Shown here one piece after another: positions 25,121 through 35,500 of a DNA stretch of 64,000 nt. The notes under the pieces were generated by a model. That model saw only the letters and a list, made by a program, of their open reading frames with translations, had not been told where the DNA came from and searched no databases. Source of the stretch: Rhizaria sp. SCN 62-66 (taxonomy: Eukaryota; Rhizaria, unplaced); contig MEDY01000096.1 in the NCBI GenBank assembly GCA_001724265.1, positions 52,890 through 116,889 on the forward strand, given 5' to 3'. The position numbers and the translations under genes are program-made. The first letter of the stretch is position 1. The number at the start of each line of letters is the position of its first letter.

Positions 25121-28072
25121 TTAGACGTAGACCGCAACGGTGCCAGGCACAAGCGCTGCGACAATGGCCAGCGCCGCGGGAACGTCGCAGCCTAGCCCCA
25201 CAGCGATCAGCGCCGCGTCCACGCCCACCGACGACGACGGGTGACCGTGAGTCCCGCAGTCACACGCAGAGTCACCGTGCGCATCGCGACTGCCGCCGTG
25301 AGTGTGAACCGCGTGTGAGTGAAGGCTGGAGCGACTGTGCGTACGCAGCAGCCGACGCAGCGCGCGCGTGCGTACCCAGGGCAGCAGGCGCGCGGCCTGC
25401 GCCTGTGAGCTGTGCTGCTGCTGTTGCTGCTGCAGTGGCTCTTGTTTCGGCGACTGCGCCCGCGACAGCGGCTGTGAGCTCTGTGCCTGGGTCGATGCCT
25501 GCGACGGTGGTTGAGGCTGTGTTTGCAGCTGTGGAGTGACAGTCGTCTCGTGGTCGGTGACTGTGGGCACAAGAGGGCTGGAGAACGGGTTGTCCGAAGC
25601 CCATAGCACGCCGCCGCCAGCCGCAACACTCGGACTCTGGTGACTCTGATTCTGCGTCCCAGACTGGCCTTGCGCTTGCTGCTGGTGTTGCGCAACTTGC
25701 GCGTAAAAGGGCGCGCAGTCGCGGCCGACGAAGGACACGAGTGAGCGCGTGCCCACCCACAGCGGCGGCTCTAAGTGTCCGCCGTCTAAGTGCTGCGTCC
25801 GGTTGGCGTCGTCGAAGGGGCTCAGCGCGGGCTTCGCGGCGACGCCGGCCGCCGACAGACTGCCTGCGATCTCCCACGCAGTCGATACCACGGCCAGACT
25901 GGTGGCTGCTGTCTCATTCTCACTCTCAGATTCGGGCTCTGGTGACGCTTCGGTGTCGGACCCAGCGTCAAACGACGGGGCGTAGATGGTTGACGACAGA
26001 GCCAATGCATCGCCCCAGTCGTCGTTAGAGCCCTTCTCGCGACCATTTGAAGTGCTTTCTGGGGGCAAACAAGCGGCGAACACGGCTTCGTCGTCAAACA
26101 TGTCGGGGTCAAGCTCACAGTCACTCCGCTGCTCACAGTCACTCTGGCTCGCATCGCCATCGCAGTGCTCACAGTCACTGTTTTCACCCCGCTCACAGTC
26201 ACCCCCGCTGTCGCCACGTTCTCCTGCGCTGTCAGTAATTGCGAGTAGCAGCAGCACGCGCTGCACGAGCACGCCGTGCGCCAGCGCCATGCGCACCGCG
26301 CGTAGCACACTCGCGTCATCCCACAGCGGCAAAACACGCCCAGTCGCAGTCGAGTCGCTAGACGCAGATGCGGATATTGATGCAGCACGGACAGCCTCGG
26401 CGTGGCGCGCGGCGGCGACGGCGGCGGCGAGCGACACGCCTGCGGCCGGGGCCGGCGAGAGGGCATGCGCGATCGACGGCGACAGTGGCGACAGAGACGG
26501 ACTGAGGGCGGCGGCGGCGGCAGTTGCGCTGTCAGTGGCGGAAGCGGCCGGCTGCGGATGTTGCGAGCCGGTCTCTGATCCGCTGACGCTGCTAGTAGCA
26601 TTCGCAGCTGCTGCTGAACTCACGTTGCTTGAGTTGATGCCGTTCGCTGCGACACCAGCGTTCACAGCAGGTACTGCAGTTGCCGTTGAAGCTGCAGCAG
26701 ACGCAGCGGGAGCAGCAGAAGTAGTCGTTGCAGGTGCACTCAATGCCGCCGCTGTCAGAGTTTGCTGTGGTAAAGGCGCAAATGAGGCCAAGAAGCCCGC
26801 CAACGCGTGCACACACCGTGCGCCAACGCTGTTTAGCGTATTGATGCTAGTGTTATTGGCATCATTGTTGGTATTGTTGTTGTTGCTAGAGAGCAAGTGA
26901 GGCCACACATGGGCGGCAGCGCGGGCAAGCCACCGCGGGTCGCCCAACGCGCCCAACAGCCCCGGCCCATGCTGCTGCTGCTGCTGCTGTAGCGTGGCAG
27001 GATGAGCGTTTGTGTGTGCTCTCGTGTGGCTGGGTCCTGGGGCCGGTGCAAGGACCGAGGCTGCGTGCAGCGGTGGCAGCAAGGCCAGCGCGCCAATGGA
27101 GGTCAGGTGACGCACGGCGGCGGCCACGACGCGGGGACCGAGCGAGGCGCGGTGCGCGAGCACGGCCAGCGGAGCTGCGTCATCGACCTGCAGTGATAGG
27201 AGAGCAGTGCACAAAATAGAGAAGGATAGATATTTTGACAATATGAGCGCAAATGAAGAAATGCATACGCAATTCAATATTTAAACATCACATAAAACGC
27301 CATATCATAAATACAACGACGTTGGGATCAAGTTGATCGAGAAATGACATGTCATTGCGGAGTGAGCAACTGGACGGACCTGAGTGGCGACCGCGGCGAC
27401 GATGGGGTCGAGCACGGCGGCCGAGAGCCTGGCGAAGGGCGCGAGCCGCACGGGAACGAGCGACGACAGCAGCCGCGGCATGGCGGGCGCGCGCGCGGGC
27501 GGGAGCTTGATCGAGAGCGACTGCGATGACCGAAGTGTGATGGTGCACGTGCCGCGGCGCGCGAGTTGCGTGTGGATCTCGAAGCAGAGCCGCGACAGGA
27601 GCGCCAAGCGCGCGGGCGACGCAGTGGGTTGCAGCGGGCGGCCCTTGACGTGACCCTCAAGCAGCTGGTGGTCCAGCTCGACCATCTCGAGCCAGGCGGC
27701 AACTTTGCACAACGCCGCTTGCAGTGCACGCATCGGCGCGGCGCGACCGGCGCAGGCCGAGGGGACTACGAAGCCGACGTTGAAGTAGAACGAGTTGCGT
27801 GCGTACCGATCGTGCCAGATTTGAATAGGAAAGGAAAGCAGCGTCACGCCAGCGCCAAGGACGTCGACAGAGATAGCATTGTGGGAGAGCTCGGAGCCGG
27901 CAAAGAGGAAGTCACTCACAGCTTCGAACTGCTCGCCAGTCAACAGCCCAGGTGGGTGCTGTGTCACTAGCTTTGGTCCAACAACAATATCAAATTCTGA
28001 AAAATATACCCCGAGTAGTGGCACGTGGTCTTCGTCATGTTCAAAGCCAAGCAACGTTGAAAACGTGCTCAT
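25121..28072 (-). CDS. NPRL2: NPRL2, GATOR1 complex subunit
   Basis: Subunit of GATOR1, the Rag GTPase-activating complex that restrains TORC1 when amino acids are scarce. Exons 28072-27380 and 27187-25121, phase 0; the donor is the unusual GTCCGT, the acceptor CACTGCAG. 919 residues, against about 380 in human. The ATG at 28072 gives MSTFSTLLGFE; an upstream in-frame extension lacks an ATG. The longin-type N-terminus is clear: GVYFSEFDIVVGPKLVTQHP (human FYCEFHPTLGPKITYQVPE) and SRNALLFNLGFV-like YARNSFYFNVGFVV. The block ATQVDDAAPLAVLAHRASLG at the splice fits the family's YIDGFRHVQKIAAEADVE winged-helix region. The last residues, DAALIAVGLGCDVPAALAIV, match the conserved C-terminal helix pair. 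Roughly 480 residues of low complexity (Gln, Ser, Ala, Asp/Cys/Glu) are inserted before the C-terminus. Stop TAA. Confidence 0.88.
26114..26202. repeat. Cluster of four CTCACAGTCAC motifs
   Basis: Identical 11-mers at 26114-26124, 26132-26142, 26168-26178 and 26192-26202, spaced 18, 36 and 24 nt, inside the NPRL2 low-complexity insert. Read on the minus strand they encode repeated Asp-Cys-Glu. The same 11-mer family recurs across the window. Confidence 0.8.
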
Positions 28073-28367
28073 TGCTTCAAGGCAAGTCACTACAGGACAA
28101 CATGAACAATGAAAGCTGGTGATCAGGTCGAGTGGCACAGTTAAGGGACGATATTGCACGATATTGCAAAAACACTTTGTGTATTTGGGATAAAGCAAAC
28201 AGATAGATGATGATAAGCTACATTACTCTATAAGAAATAGAGTCCGCTGCGTTTGTGTGTACAAAACACCACCCCCAGCCCCCGATTAATCAAACAGTCT
28301 CAGTCATGCGGCGTTGCAATCATTCGCAGCATGTGGACGCGTCAATCCTCACTATTTTACGTCCAAT

Positions 28368-29349
28368 TTAGAACTTCTTGGCAGTCTTGGCCTTCTTGAG
28401 CTCCTCAACAGCGCAAGTCTTGAAGCACTTCTTGTCCTTCTTGCACTTGGTGGTGCAGGTCTTCTTGACGGCAGCCGGGAGGGGCTTCTTGCCCTTCTTG
28501 CCGTCCCTTGGCAGCAGCCTTCTTCTTAGGGTCAGCCTTCTTGCCAGCAGCGGGAGCCTCCTTCTGGGCAGGGACGGCCGCGGGGGGCTTCTCGCCACGG
28601 AGGTGCATGATCTCGCCCTGGATCTTGGCGATCGTGTTGGCGATCTTCTTGCGGTTGTTCTCGAAGGCGTCCTGCTGAGCCTTGATGGACTCAAGCTTGC
28701 CCTGGACCATCTTGAGGTCGCCGGAGGCGTCCTGGAGGCGGTCAGCGAGCTGTTCCTGGATCTGCGCGTTGCGGATCTGGCGCTTCTTCTTGATGAGCTC
28801 CTTGATGTCCTTGCGGATCTTGGCGAGGTTCTTCTTGACGTTCTTGACCTTCTTCTTGTACTCGACGACGATCTTCTCGACCTCCTTAACCCAGTTGGAC
28901 TCGCGCTGAGCCTCACGGAGCTTGGCCATGATGTCCTCCTTGACGGCGGTCATCGCAGCAGCAAGCTTCTTGAGCTTGCCCTGGTCGGCGCCCGCGGTGG
29001 CGTCGGCGGTGGCAGCAGCACCGGACTCGAGGAGAGAGTGCTCAGACTCGAAGGCGGCCTGCGAAGTCGCCTGCTGCGCCTGGAGCTGCTTGAGCTGGGC
29101 GAGCTGGGCCTCGAAGTTAGCGAGGCGGTCCTATGAGAGAGCGAATGGCAAGCAATCAGTCAAACGTCAGGGGGAAGTGAGCATGGGAAAAGGTGGCGAA
29201 AAGGCAGAGAGGGGAGAGTCGAGCAGGCAAGAATGAGAGAGGGGGAGCAAGAAGGGGAAAAGTACCTCCTGGGACACAGCAACGTCAGCCGCGAACGCAA
29301 CAGACAGAAGCGCGACAAACACAGCCATAATGGCAGCAGTCCACTTCAT
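28368..29349 (-). CDS. Secreted or ER-lumenal coiled-coil protein with apparent frameshift
   Basis: Exon 1 (29349-29266) encodes a clean signal peptide, MKWTAAIMAVFVALLSVAFA, followed by ADVAVSQE; exon 2 starts at 29130 (CTCTCATAG acceptor, phase 0). The body is a long Lys/Glu/Leu/Gln coiled coil. At 28507-28505 the minus strand reads AAG GGA CGG CAA; from there the original frame turns to atypical codons and stops at 28405, while the other frame continues with the gene's usual AAG, GGC, CTC and TGC codons to a TAA at 28368, giving a Lys/Cys-rich tail (KKTCTTKCKKDKKCFKTCAV). One extra G in the GGG run would explain it, so either the sequence has an error, the allele is broken, or a programmed shift occurs. 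The expected product is about 281 residues. Family unknown. Confidence 0.7.
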
Positions 29350-29981
29350 TTCAACCACTACAAACGGCGAGGAGAGTCAAGACAAGAGAGGAAGAGGGGG
29401 GTGGCAACAAGGAGACAAAGGAATGAGCAAAAGTGACGTTAAATCAGGCAATATGGCGCGTCACAGCAAATGTGAATAGAATGAGAAGACGCAAAATCCT
29501 TCTAAAAAAGTCACACATGAACTCAGTTTCAAGGAGACCCTCGTTTACTGGCAGCACGATCGAAACAAAGTTGGCTCAAAAGGAAGGTCGACCTGTGAGG
29601 CGAGCTTTTGGGCCCTGGCGGCTTAACCTAAAATGCGCCTCTTCTTCTCACTGGCAGGGTCGAAAAATATCTCAGCCACAAAAACTTTTCATTGCAAACC
29701 AGTCATCTGCTTGCACTTATTGAGATTGAGTTATCTCACTCTCAAATCGTCATTACGAGAATCTATTGGTACCTTACTAATGACACGTACGATAAGTATT
29801 TGGATTTTTGTTTATATCTTTAGCCCTTTTGATTTTGTGTCGTAGGTCTTCTATCGGCGATTTGACTCACCCACTGCCTCTTGCTTCAAGTGCATTTTGA
29901 CTTGCCTTTCAGCTTACCAGCCCCTTCAGGTGTCTGCATACAACATTTGGCGCGACCCCATTTTAATTGCAGCAAAACAAC
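29350..29981. promoter_or_regulatory. Divergent intergenic region
   Basis: 632 bp between two head-to-head genes (coiled-coil protein and RING-H2 protein). No recognisable element. Confidence 0.4.
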
Positions 29982-32237
29982 ATGGACATTGCGTCATTGC
30001 TGTCCCTCAGCGGATCCATGTCTGCCGCTGCAGGATACGTCTCGACCCGTTCGTGCCTCGCCCTGTGCCACTTCTGTGACTGCCCACAGCTCTTCCCACT
30101 CCCAGCGACTCTTTTCCCCACGCCGCCGCTGCAGCGCCGCGCATCCGCCGCGGCTTCCGTCCCCGCACTGCCCGCACGCCTTGTTGTGCTGACATGCCCG
30201 GAGTGCTCGCGCCCCTGCGAAGCCGACGTCAGCATCGCCCCCGCAGAGGGCGCCACCCACGAGAACCCCGGCGACCTGCCCGCAACGGCGGCCGCGTCGG
30301 CTCCAGCTGCCGCGGTGGCAGCGTCACGAAGCGCTGCGTCCACCAGCTTGCCTTCTGCTAACAGCCCTGCATCCACCGGTGCACGTGCGCCGGTGACACC
30401 GGCGACCGGCGGCCCCGCGGGAGGGCCTGTTGACTGGCTATCGTCTCTGCTGGGTCTCCCCACCGCCGCCACTGGCGCCGCGGATGCTGACGCAGCTGAT
30501 GCGAACCCTGCGAGCGCGTTTGCCATGCCTAACGCTGGCGCTGGCGGTGCAGCTGTAGGAGATGCGGGGGCAGCGCGTGCGATGATGATGGCGCTGTTGC
30601 AGGCCAGTCTGCTGCGCGGTGTCGCCCACGGCCCCGACGACGACGACGACGACGACGACGAAAACAACAACAACAACAACGGCTATGACGACGACGAAGA
30701 GCAGGAGGAGGAGCAGGAGGAGCACGAGTACGACCTCGCTGCCGGCGACCGCCCCAGTCGCGCCCGCCGCAACGGCAACGGCAACGGTAGTGGCAGTGCG
30801 GCCCGGAGCGAGACCGCAGAACTCGCCGCGCGCGCTGCGTCGGGCGGCGCTGCCCCGCGCGGCGCGGGTTCTCTCCTGGCGATGGCGCGCGCGCAGGCCG
30901 GGCTGTCGCTGGAACAGATCATGGAGCGTCTGTCGCAGCAAGAGGACCGGAGGCCCGCGCACAAGGGTTTCGTCGCAGATCTGCTCGCGTCGGCGCGCGC
31001 GGTGCGCGAGAGCGACTGCTACGAGCTGCTACTTGCCGTCGAGGGGCTTGGCAGGCTGCTGAAGCTCGAGCCCGCCGCGTTTGGCGAATCACCCTACCCC
31101 GCAACCGCAACGGCCCCTGACAACGCCAACACTGACGACAACTCCACTGGCAATGCGACTGCCGGCTCTGCGAGCTCTAGCTTCAATGGGACTGCAAAGA
31201 CTGTCGCGGGCACTGTGCGTGCGGGCGCGGGCGACGTCGTCGTTGCCGAGTGCGCGCTCGCCGTTCCCCGCGTCGCTACAATGGCCGGCCTCGGCCCGCG
31301 CCCTGCTCTGGCGCTGCCTTCCGCCGCCGCACTCAACGCGCACGCTCTACAGCTACTGCAACAGCAGCATTATCACGCGCCAACTTCTCCATCGAGCCAC
31401 CACACGTGCGTGTTGGCTATGCGTGGCGGTGTGTCATTTGCAGCCAAGGCCATCGCGACCTCTTCACTCACAGTCACTCCTCTCTGTTCTGACTCCACAT
31501 CAAGCTCTGCCTCTGGCTCTAATGCGCCGAGGCCCGGCGTCCCGTCGGTGCTGCTCGTGTGCCAGGACTCCGCGCTGTGGCCGTACACAATGACCGACTC
31601 CACCGGCGACTGGGCGAAGCACCGTAGCGTCGTCGCCTCCACTAACAGCAGCAACAGCAGCAACAGCACTATGTCTCACCGTGCGAACCACGGCGAAGTG
31701 CTGTGCGTGATGCTGCAGCGTGACGATGGACTCGCGCTCGCGCGTCACGTGCGCGACCTCTCCCTCGCCGCCGCGGCCGCGCCCACCGCCGCCTCCGCCG
31801 CCGCGAACGGCGCCAGCGACCCCATCACCGCCGCGTTCGCCACGCTGACCGCGGGATCCGCTGTCAACGCTGCTGTTGCACCGGCTCCGGCAGTCGTGGT
31901 GACGCCGGTGCGCGTTGCCGTGCTTCGGCGGCCGCGCGCGAGCATGTGCGCAGTGTGCCAGGATGAGTTTGCGCTCAATCAACAACCGAACGACATCAAA
32001 GGCGCAGAAAATAACGCAGCAACTGCGCCGACGGGTGATGCTGACGACGCTGACCAGAGTCAGTTCGTGTCGCTGCCGTGCGGTCACCGGTTCCACCCGT
32101 CGTGCATCGCGCCGTGGCTGCAGCGGCAGCACACGTGTCCGCTGTGCCGCCACGAGCTGCCGCGGCGGGAACGCAAGGCGCGGGCACCGACGGTCAACGC
32201 GGACCTGCAGTCGTACCGCAGCAACATGTTCTGCTAA
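29982..32237 (+). CDS. RING-H2 E3 ubiquitin ligase, RNF115/RNF126-like architecture
   Basis: Single exon, 751 residues. The start is the ATG at 29982 (MDIASLLSLSG). An N-terminal CxxC pair (C29, C32: CHFCDC) and a second at about residues 72-75 (CPECSRPC) resemble the N-terminal zinc finger of RNF115/126. The RING-H2 is at about 654-720: MCAVCQDEF, a 40-residue loop, then SLPCGHRFHPSCIAPWLQRQ and HTCPLCRHE, so all eight ligands (C-C-C-H-H-C-C-C) and the E2-contact Trp are present. The middle is Ala/Ser/Asp/Asn low complexity, including a poly-Asp/poly-Asn tract at 30637-30680. RNF126 handles mislocalised hydrophobic proteins with BAG6 in animals; that role here is inference from architecture only. 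Stop TAA. Confidence 0.85.
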   Translation: MDIASLLSLSGSMSAAAGYVSTRSCLALCHFCDCPQLFPLPATLFPTPPLQRRASAAASVPALPARLVVLTCPECSRPCEADVSIAPAEGATHENPGDLPATAAASAPAAAVAASRSAASTSLPSANSPASTGARAPVTPATGGPAGGPVDWLSSLLGLPTAATGAADADAADANPASAFAMPNAGAGGAAVGDAGAARAMMMALLQASLLRGVAHGPDDDDDDDDENNNNNNGYDDDEEQEEEQEEHEYDLAAGDRPSRARRNGNGNGSGSAARSETAELAARAASGGAAPRGAGSLLAMARAQAGLSLEQIMERLSQQEDRRPAHKGFVADLLASARAVRESDCYELLLAVEGLGRLLKLEPAAFGESPYPATATAPDNANTDDNSTGNATAGSASSSFNGTAKTVAGTVRAGAGDVVVAECALAVPRVATMAGLGPRPALALPSAAALNAHALQLLQQQHYHAPTSPSSHHTCVLAMRGGVSFAAKAIATSSLTVTPLCSDSTSSSASGSNAPRPGVPSVLLVCQDSALWPYTMTDSTGDWAKHRSVVASTNSSNSSNSTMSHRANHGEVLCVMLQRDDGLALARHVRDLSLAAAAAPTAASAAANGASDPITAAFATLTAGSAVNAAVAPAPAVVVTPVRVAVLRRPRASMCAVCQDEFALNQQPNDIKGAENNAATAPTGDADDADQSQFVSLPCGHRFHPSCIAPWLQRQHTCPLCRHELPRRERKARAPTVNADLQSYRSNMFC

Positions 32238-32556
32238 GCCGAGCTGTAATCTCCGAATTGACTTCAATATGATACATAGTGATAGATATGTACTCGAATA
32301 ACAAATAATATAATGAATTTTAGAACTTGTTTTAATTTTCGTCGTTGTTCAATAAACTGTTTATTGTAATGATATACGTGAATCGTATCACCGCTAGTTC
32401 TAGGTTCAATTCATGAAGTAAAGAATATTCGCAATCGTGAAGAGGAAAGAGGTATTCAAGGATTTCGCGTCTCGTTATGTCAAAAATTGAAGAGGAAATT
32501 AAACTGTGTGAAAAAAAGCCACCACAGGTAATATCGAAGATCTTGAAATAAAAGAG
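32238..32556. other. Convergent 3' intergenic region
   Basis: 319 bp of AT-rich sequence between the stops of the RING gene and the giant kinase-like gene. Nothing recognised. Confidence 0.4.
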
Positions 32557-35500
32557 TTACTGCTGAGGGAAGGCAAACATGCGACCAAGCACGTCCACCG
32601 TTCCTGCCACAGCGGCCGCCGTCGCCTCGCTGGCGGCAGCGGCTGCCTGAGTCTCAGCATCAGCGGCGGGGACACCGCGCTTCTGCCTCTGCTTCTGCTG
32701 CTGCCGCTGCTCGCGCAAGAGCCGCGCCACGGCCACGTGCAGCGCGCTCGCCACGTCCGGCGCCGCCGCAAAGACTGGCTTTGGAGGGCTGATTTGATCG
32801 GCAGCGTCGGTGTCCGCGACGGTGTCAAACGCCGAGCCCGCGCGCCGCAGGGCGCCGATCACGCCGCTGTCGGCACTGCCGCTGCCGGCGTTGGCGGTCG
32901 AGGAGTCGGAGAGGACGAAGCTCTCGCCGTAGTTGCCATGCGCCGCGCTCAGAAGAATGGACTCGGCGACGGGGACGGAGACGGGGCTTTCGAGGGCCTC
33001 GTTATCGCCCTTCTTGTCCGCGTTGTTGTCAGCATCACGACTCTGGTGGTGCACTTCGCTCTGATGCTGAGTCGTGGAGGTCTCAATAGTGACCCCAAGA
33101 GTCGGCCCGCGCTGGCCCTCCTTCGCCTCGGCTTCGGCGCGCTCGGCCGCGTGGGCCCTGGGCGCAGCCTTGTCCTGCACCAGCACAAGCACGGGTCGGG
33201 TGACCGTAATCCGCGACGTGCCCAACGGGGCGGCGGCTGCCGCATCCGCAGCAGCACCAGCAGCAGCGAGCTTTACATCGCGAGGCTGGCTCACGCGGCC
33301 GACGGCCACGTCAGCCTCAGCTTCGATCTTCGTCTTCACAGCAGCCTCGGCCTCGGCCTGAGCCTCCGCCTCGACGGTCCGCGCCGCGCGGCGGATCCAC
33401 CGCGCCAGCTGCGCCCGCCTGCGCGCGGCGGCGCGGCCCGCGGCGGCGACTACGACGAGCGCGCGCGGCAGCGTGACCATACAGTCTGCATTCGCACTCG
33501 CACTCAAACTCGCACTGGCGCTGAGCGCCGACTCACTCTCAGCGCCGTCAGCAGAGTCACTGCCGGTCGTGCCGAGCAGGGCTGCCAGCGGGAGCGCGTA
33601 CGACACAGCGGCGCTGCCACCGCGGTCGCTAGGCACGGTCATCTGCAGCATCACGTGGGCCGGCTCAATCAGCGTCGTGTTCTCATCGTCTTCCACAACA
33701 GCGTCACCGATGTTCCCACCCGCACCGCCGGGGGACGGCAGAGTGCTGGGCGCGGGGGCGTCGCTGGTGAGCGAGTCCGATAGCGCAATCCATAGTGAAG
33801 GGACGGGGGGCGCGGCGGCGAGGTGCGCCGCGAGCCAGAGCAGCGAGGCCGGGGACACGAGGTTGAGCGCGGCAACTGGCAACTCAGACAGAGGCACAAC
33901 GGGCACGGGCGCATTTCCAGCAAGAGCATTACCGGCAATATGCGCGTCCTTGTCGTTGATGTCCTTGCGGTGGCTATGGCTCTTGCTGCTGCCGCTGCCG
34001 ATCTTGGGCATGAACGCACGCCCGTGAACCTTGGCCGCACCTTCACGGCCGTCACTGCCGTTATCACCATCCTCGTTCTCATCCTCTTCCGCGATGCGCC
34101 GCGCGCAGCCCTCGCCCTCCAGATCCGCGCCCTCTGCGTCCTCCCGCTCGCTCTCCGCGGTGCGTGCCACGGTCACCGCGGCGGACCCCAGTGAGACGCT
34201 GGCGCGCGCAGAGTCCGTTATGACCGTGAGCGCCACAGCAGCAGACTGTGGCTGCGACACTGACTGTGAGCCGGTGAGTTCGGTCGCGGAAAGGCCGCGG
34301 AGACCCAGCCCGGCGGCGACGGCGACCATGGTCGACCACACGCTGTCCACGGTCACCACGTCGCCCTTGACGCCGGCGCCACTGCCGTTCGAGTCACGCG
34401 CAGCGGCGTTGGCGCGCGCCTGCGCCCACGCGCTGGCGACCAGCGCCCACAGCGCCAGCCCGCTTGCGGCGCGATTGCTCGGAGCGCTATTGCTGTTGCT
34501 GCCCTCAACGCTGGCGAGAGACGTGGGCGGCGCGGGCAAGCGGGCGAGCACGTCGCGCGCCACCGTGCGCAGCTGGGGCAGCGGCGGCGGCAGCGCCAAG
34601 CTCGCGGCCACGCCAGCGCTTGCAGCCGCAGCAGCAGCGGCGGCAGCGGCGGAGGAGGGCTTCTTGTTGCTGTTGCTACTGTTGCTGTTGCCGTTCGCGG
34701 AGGCCGAGTGCAATGCGAGCTGGCTGCCTGCGTGGCGCGTGGAGGCCACGGCCGCGGCCTCGAGTGCAACCCACAACAGCACGAGCAGCGCGGCGGCGTG
34801 GCGGGACGCGGCGAGCGCATAGTCCCACGCAGACAGCAGCGAGAGCAGCGGGCACACAGCCGCATCACCAGCAGACGCGGCATCAGCAGGGTTCGAGCAG
34901 GAGTTGGCCTGCTTCGCGGCTTTGGCGAGCTGCGAGCGGACACGCGTGAGCACGAGCGCCTCTGTGAGCGCGGACTCGCTCAGCATCACCGCGTCGTCGT
35001 CGTCGCCGGTGTTGGCGCTGTCTGTCTTTGATGCCGCCGGGCCTGCGCCGCCGCGCTTAGCGAAGAGGTCGGCGGCCTCGCGTTCCAGCGCCGCGGCGGC
35101 CGCAAGCAACGCGCTCGGCTGCGCCGCCGTGGCGCGCACCCACGCCGCGCAGTGCGCGCGCAGCGCCGGCAGCGCGGCGGCGACGGCGGTGGCCGCCGCC
35201 GCGGGCTGCGTCCCGGTGCCAGCAAGGCTCGACTTGAAAGAGAGGCTGTGCGGCACGGTGAGAGTGGTGATGCGCGGGTTCGGCAGCAGGCCCGTGAGCA
35301 GCGCCGCGGTGGGCACCATGCGCGCCATCAACACGGGCGCAGCACAGTGAGAGATCAGGCCCGAGCTTTTCACGACTGCGCTGGCGTTCGCGGCTGTGTT
35401 GACGCCAGCGTTATAGGGCACCGCAGGAGCAACTGAGGAAATAGCTGCGATCGAGCGCATGACAATCTCCTCAGCGCTGCAGCCCTCACGCACGCGGGCC

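Noticed and set aside
29967-29981. Upstream start for the RING-H2 protein
   Set aside because: The codon at 29967 is TTG; the first in-frame ATG is 29982.
32385-32420. T-loop-like GGTTCAATTC suggesting a tRNA
   Set aside because: No matching acceptor stem, D-arm or anticodon arm could be folded around it.
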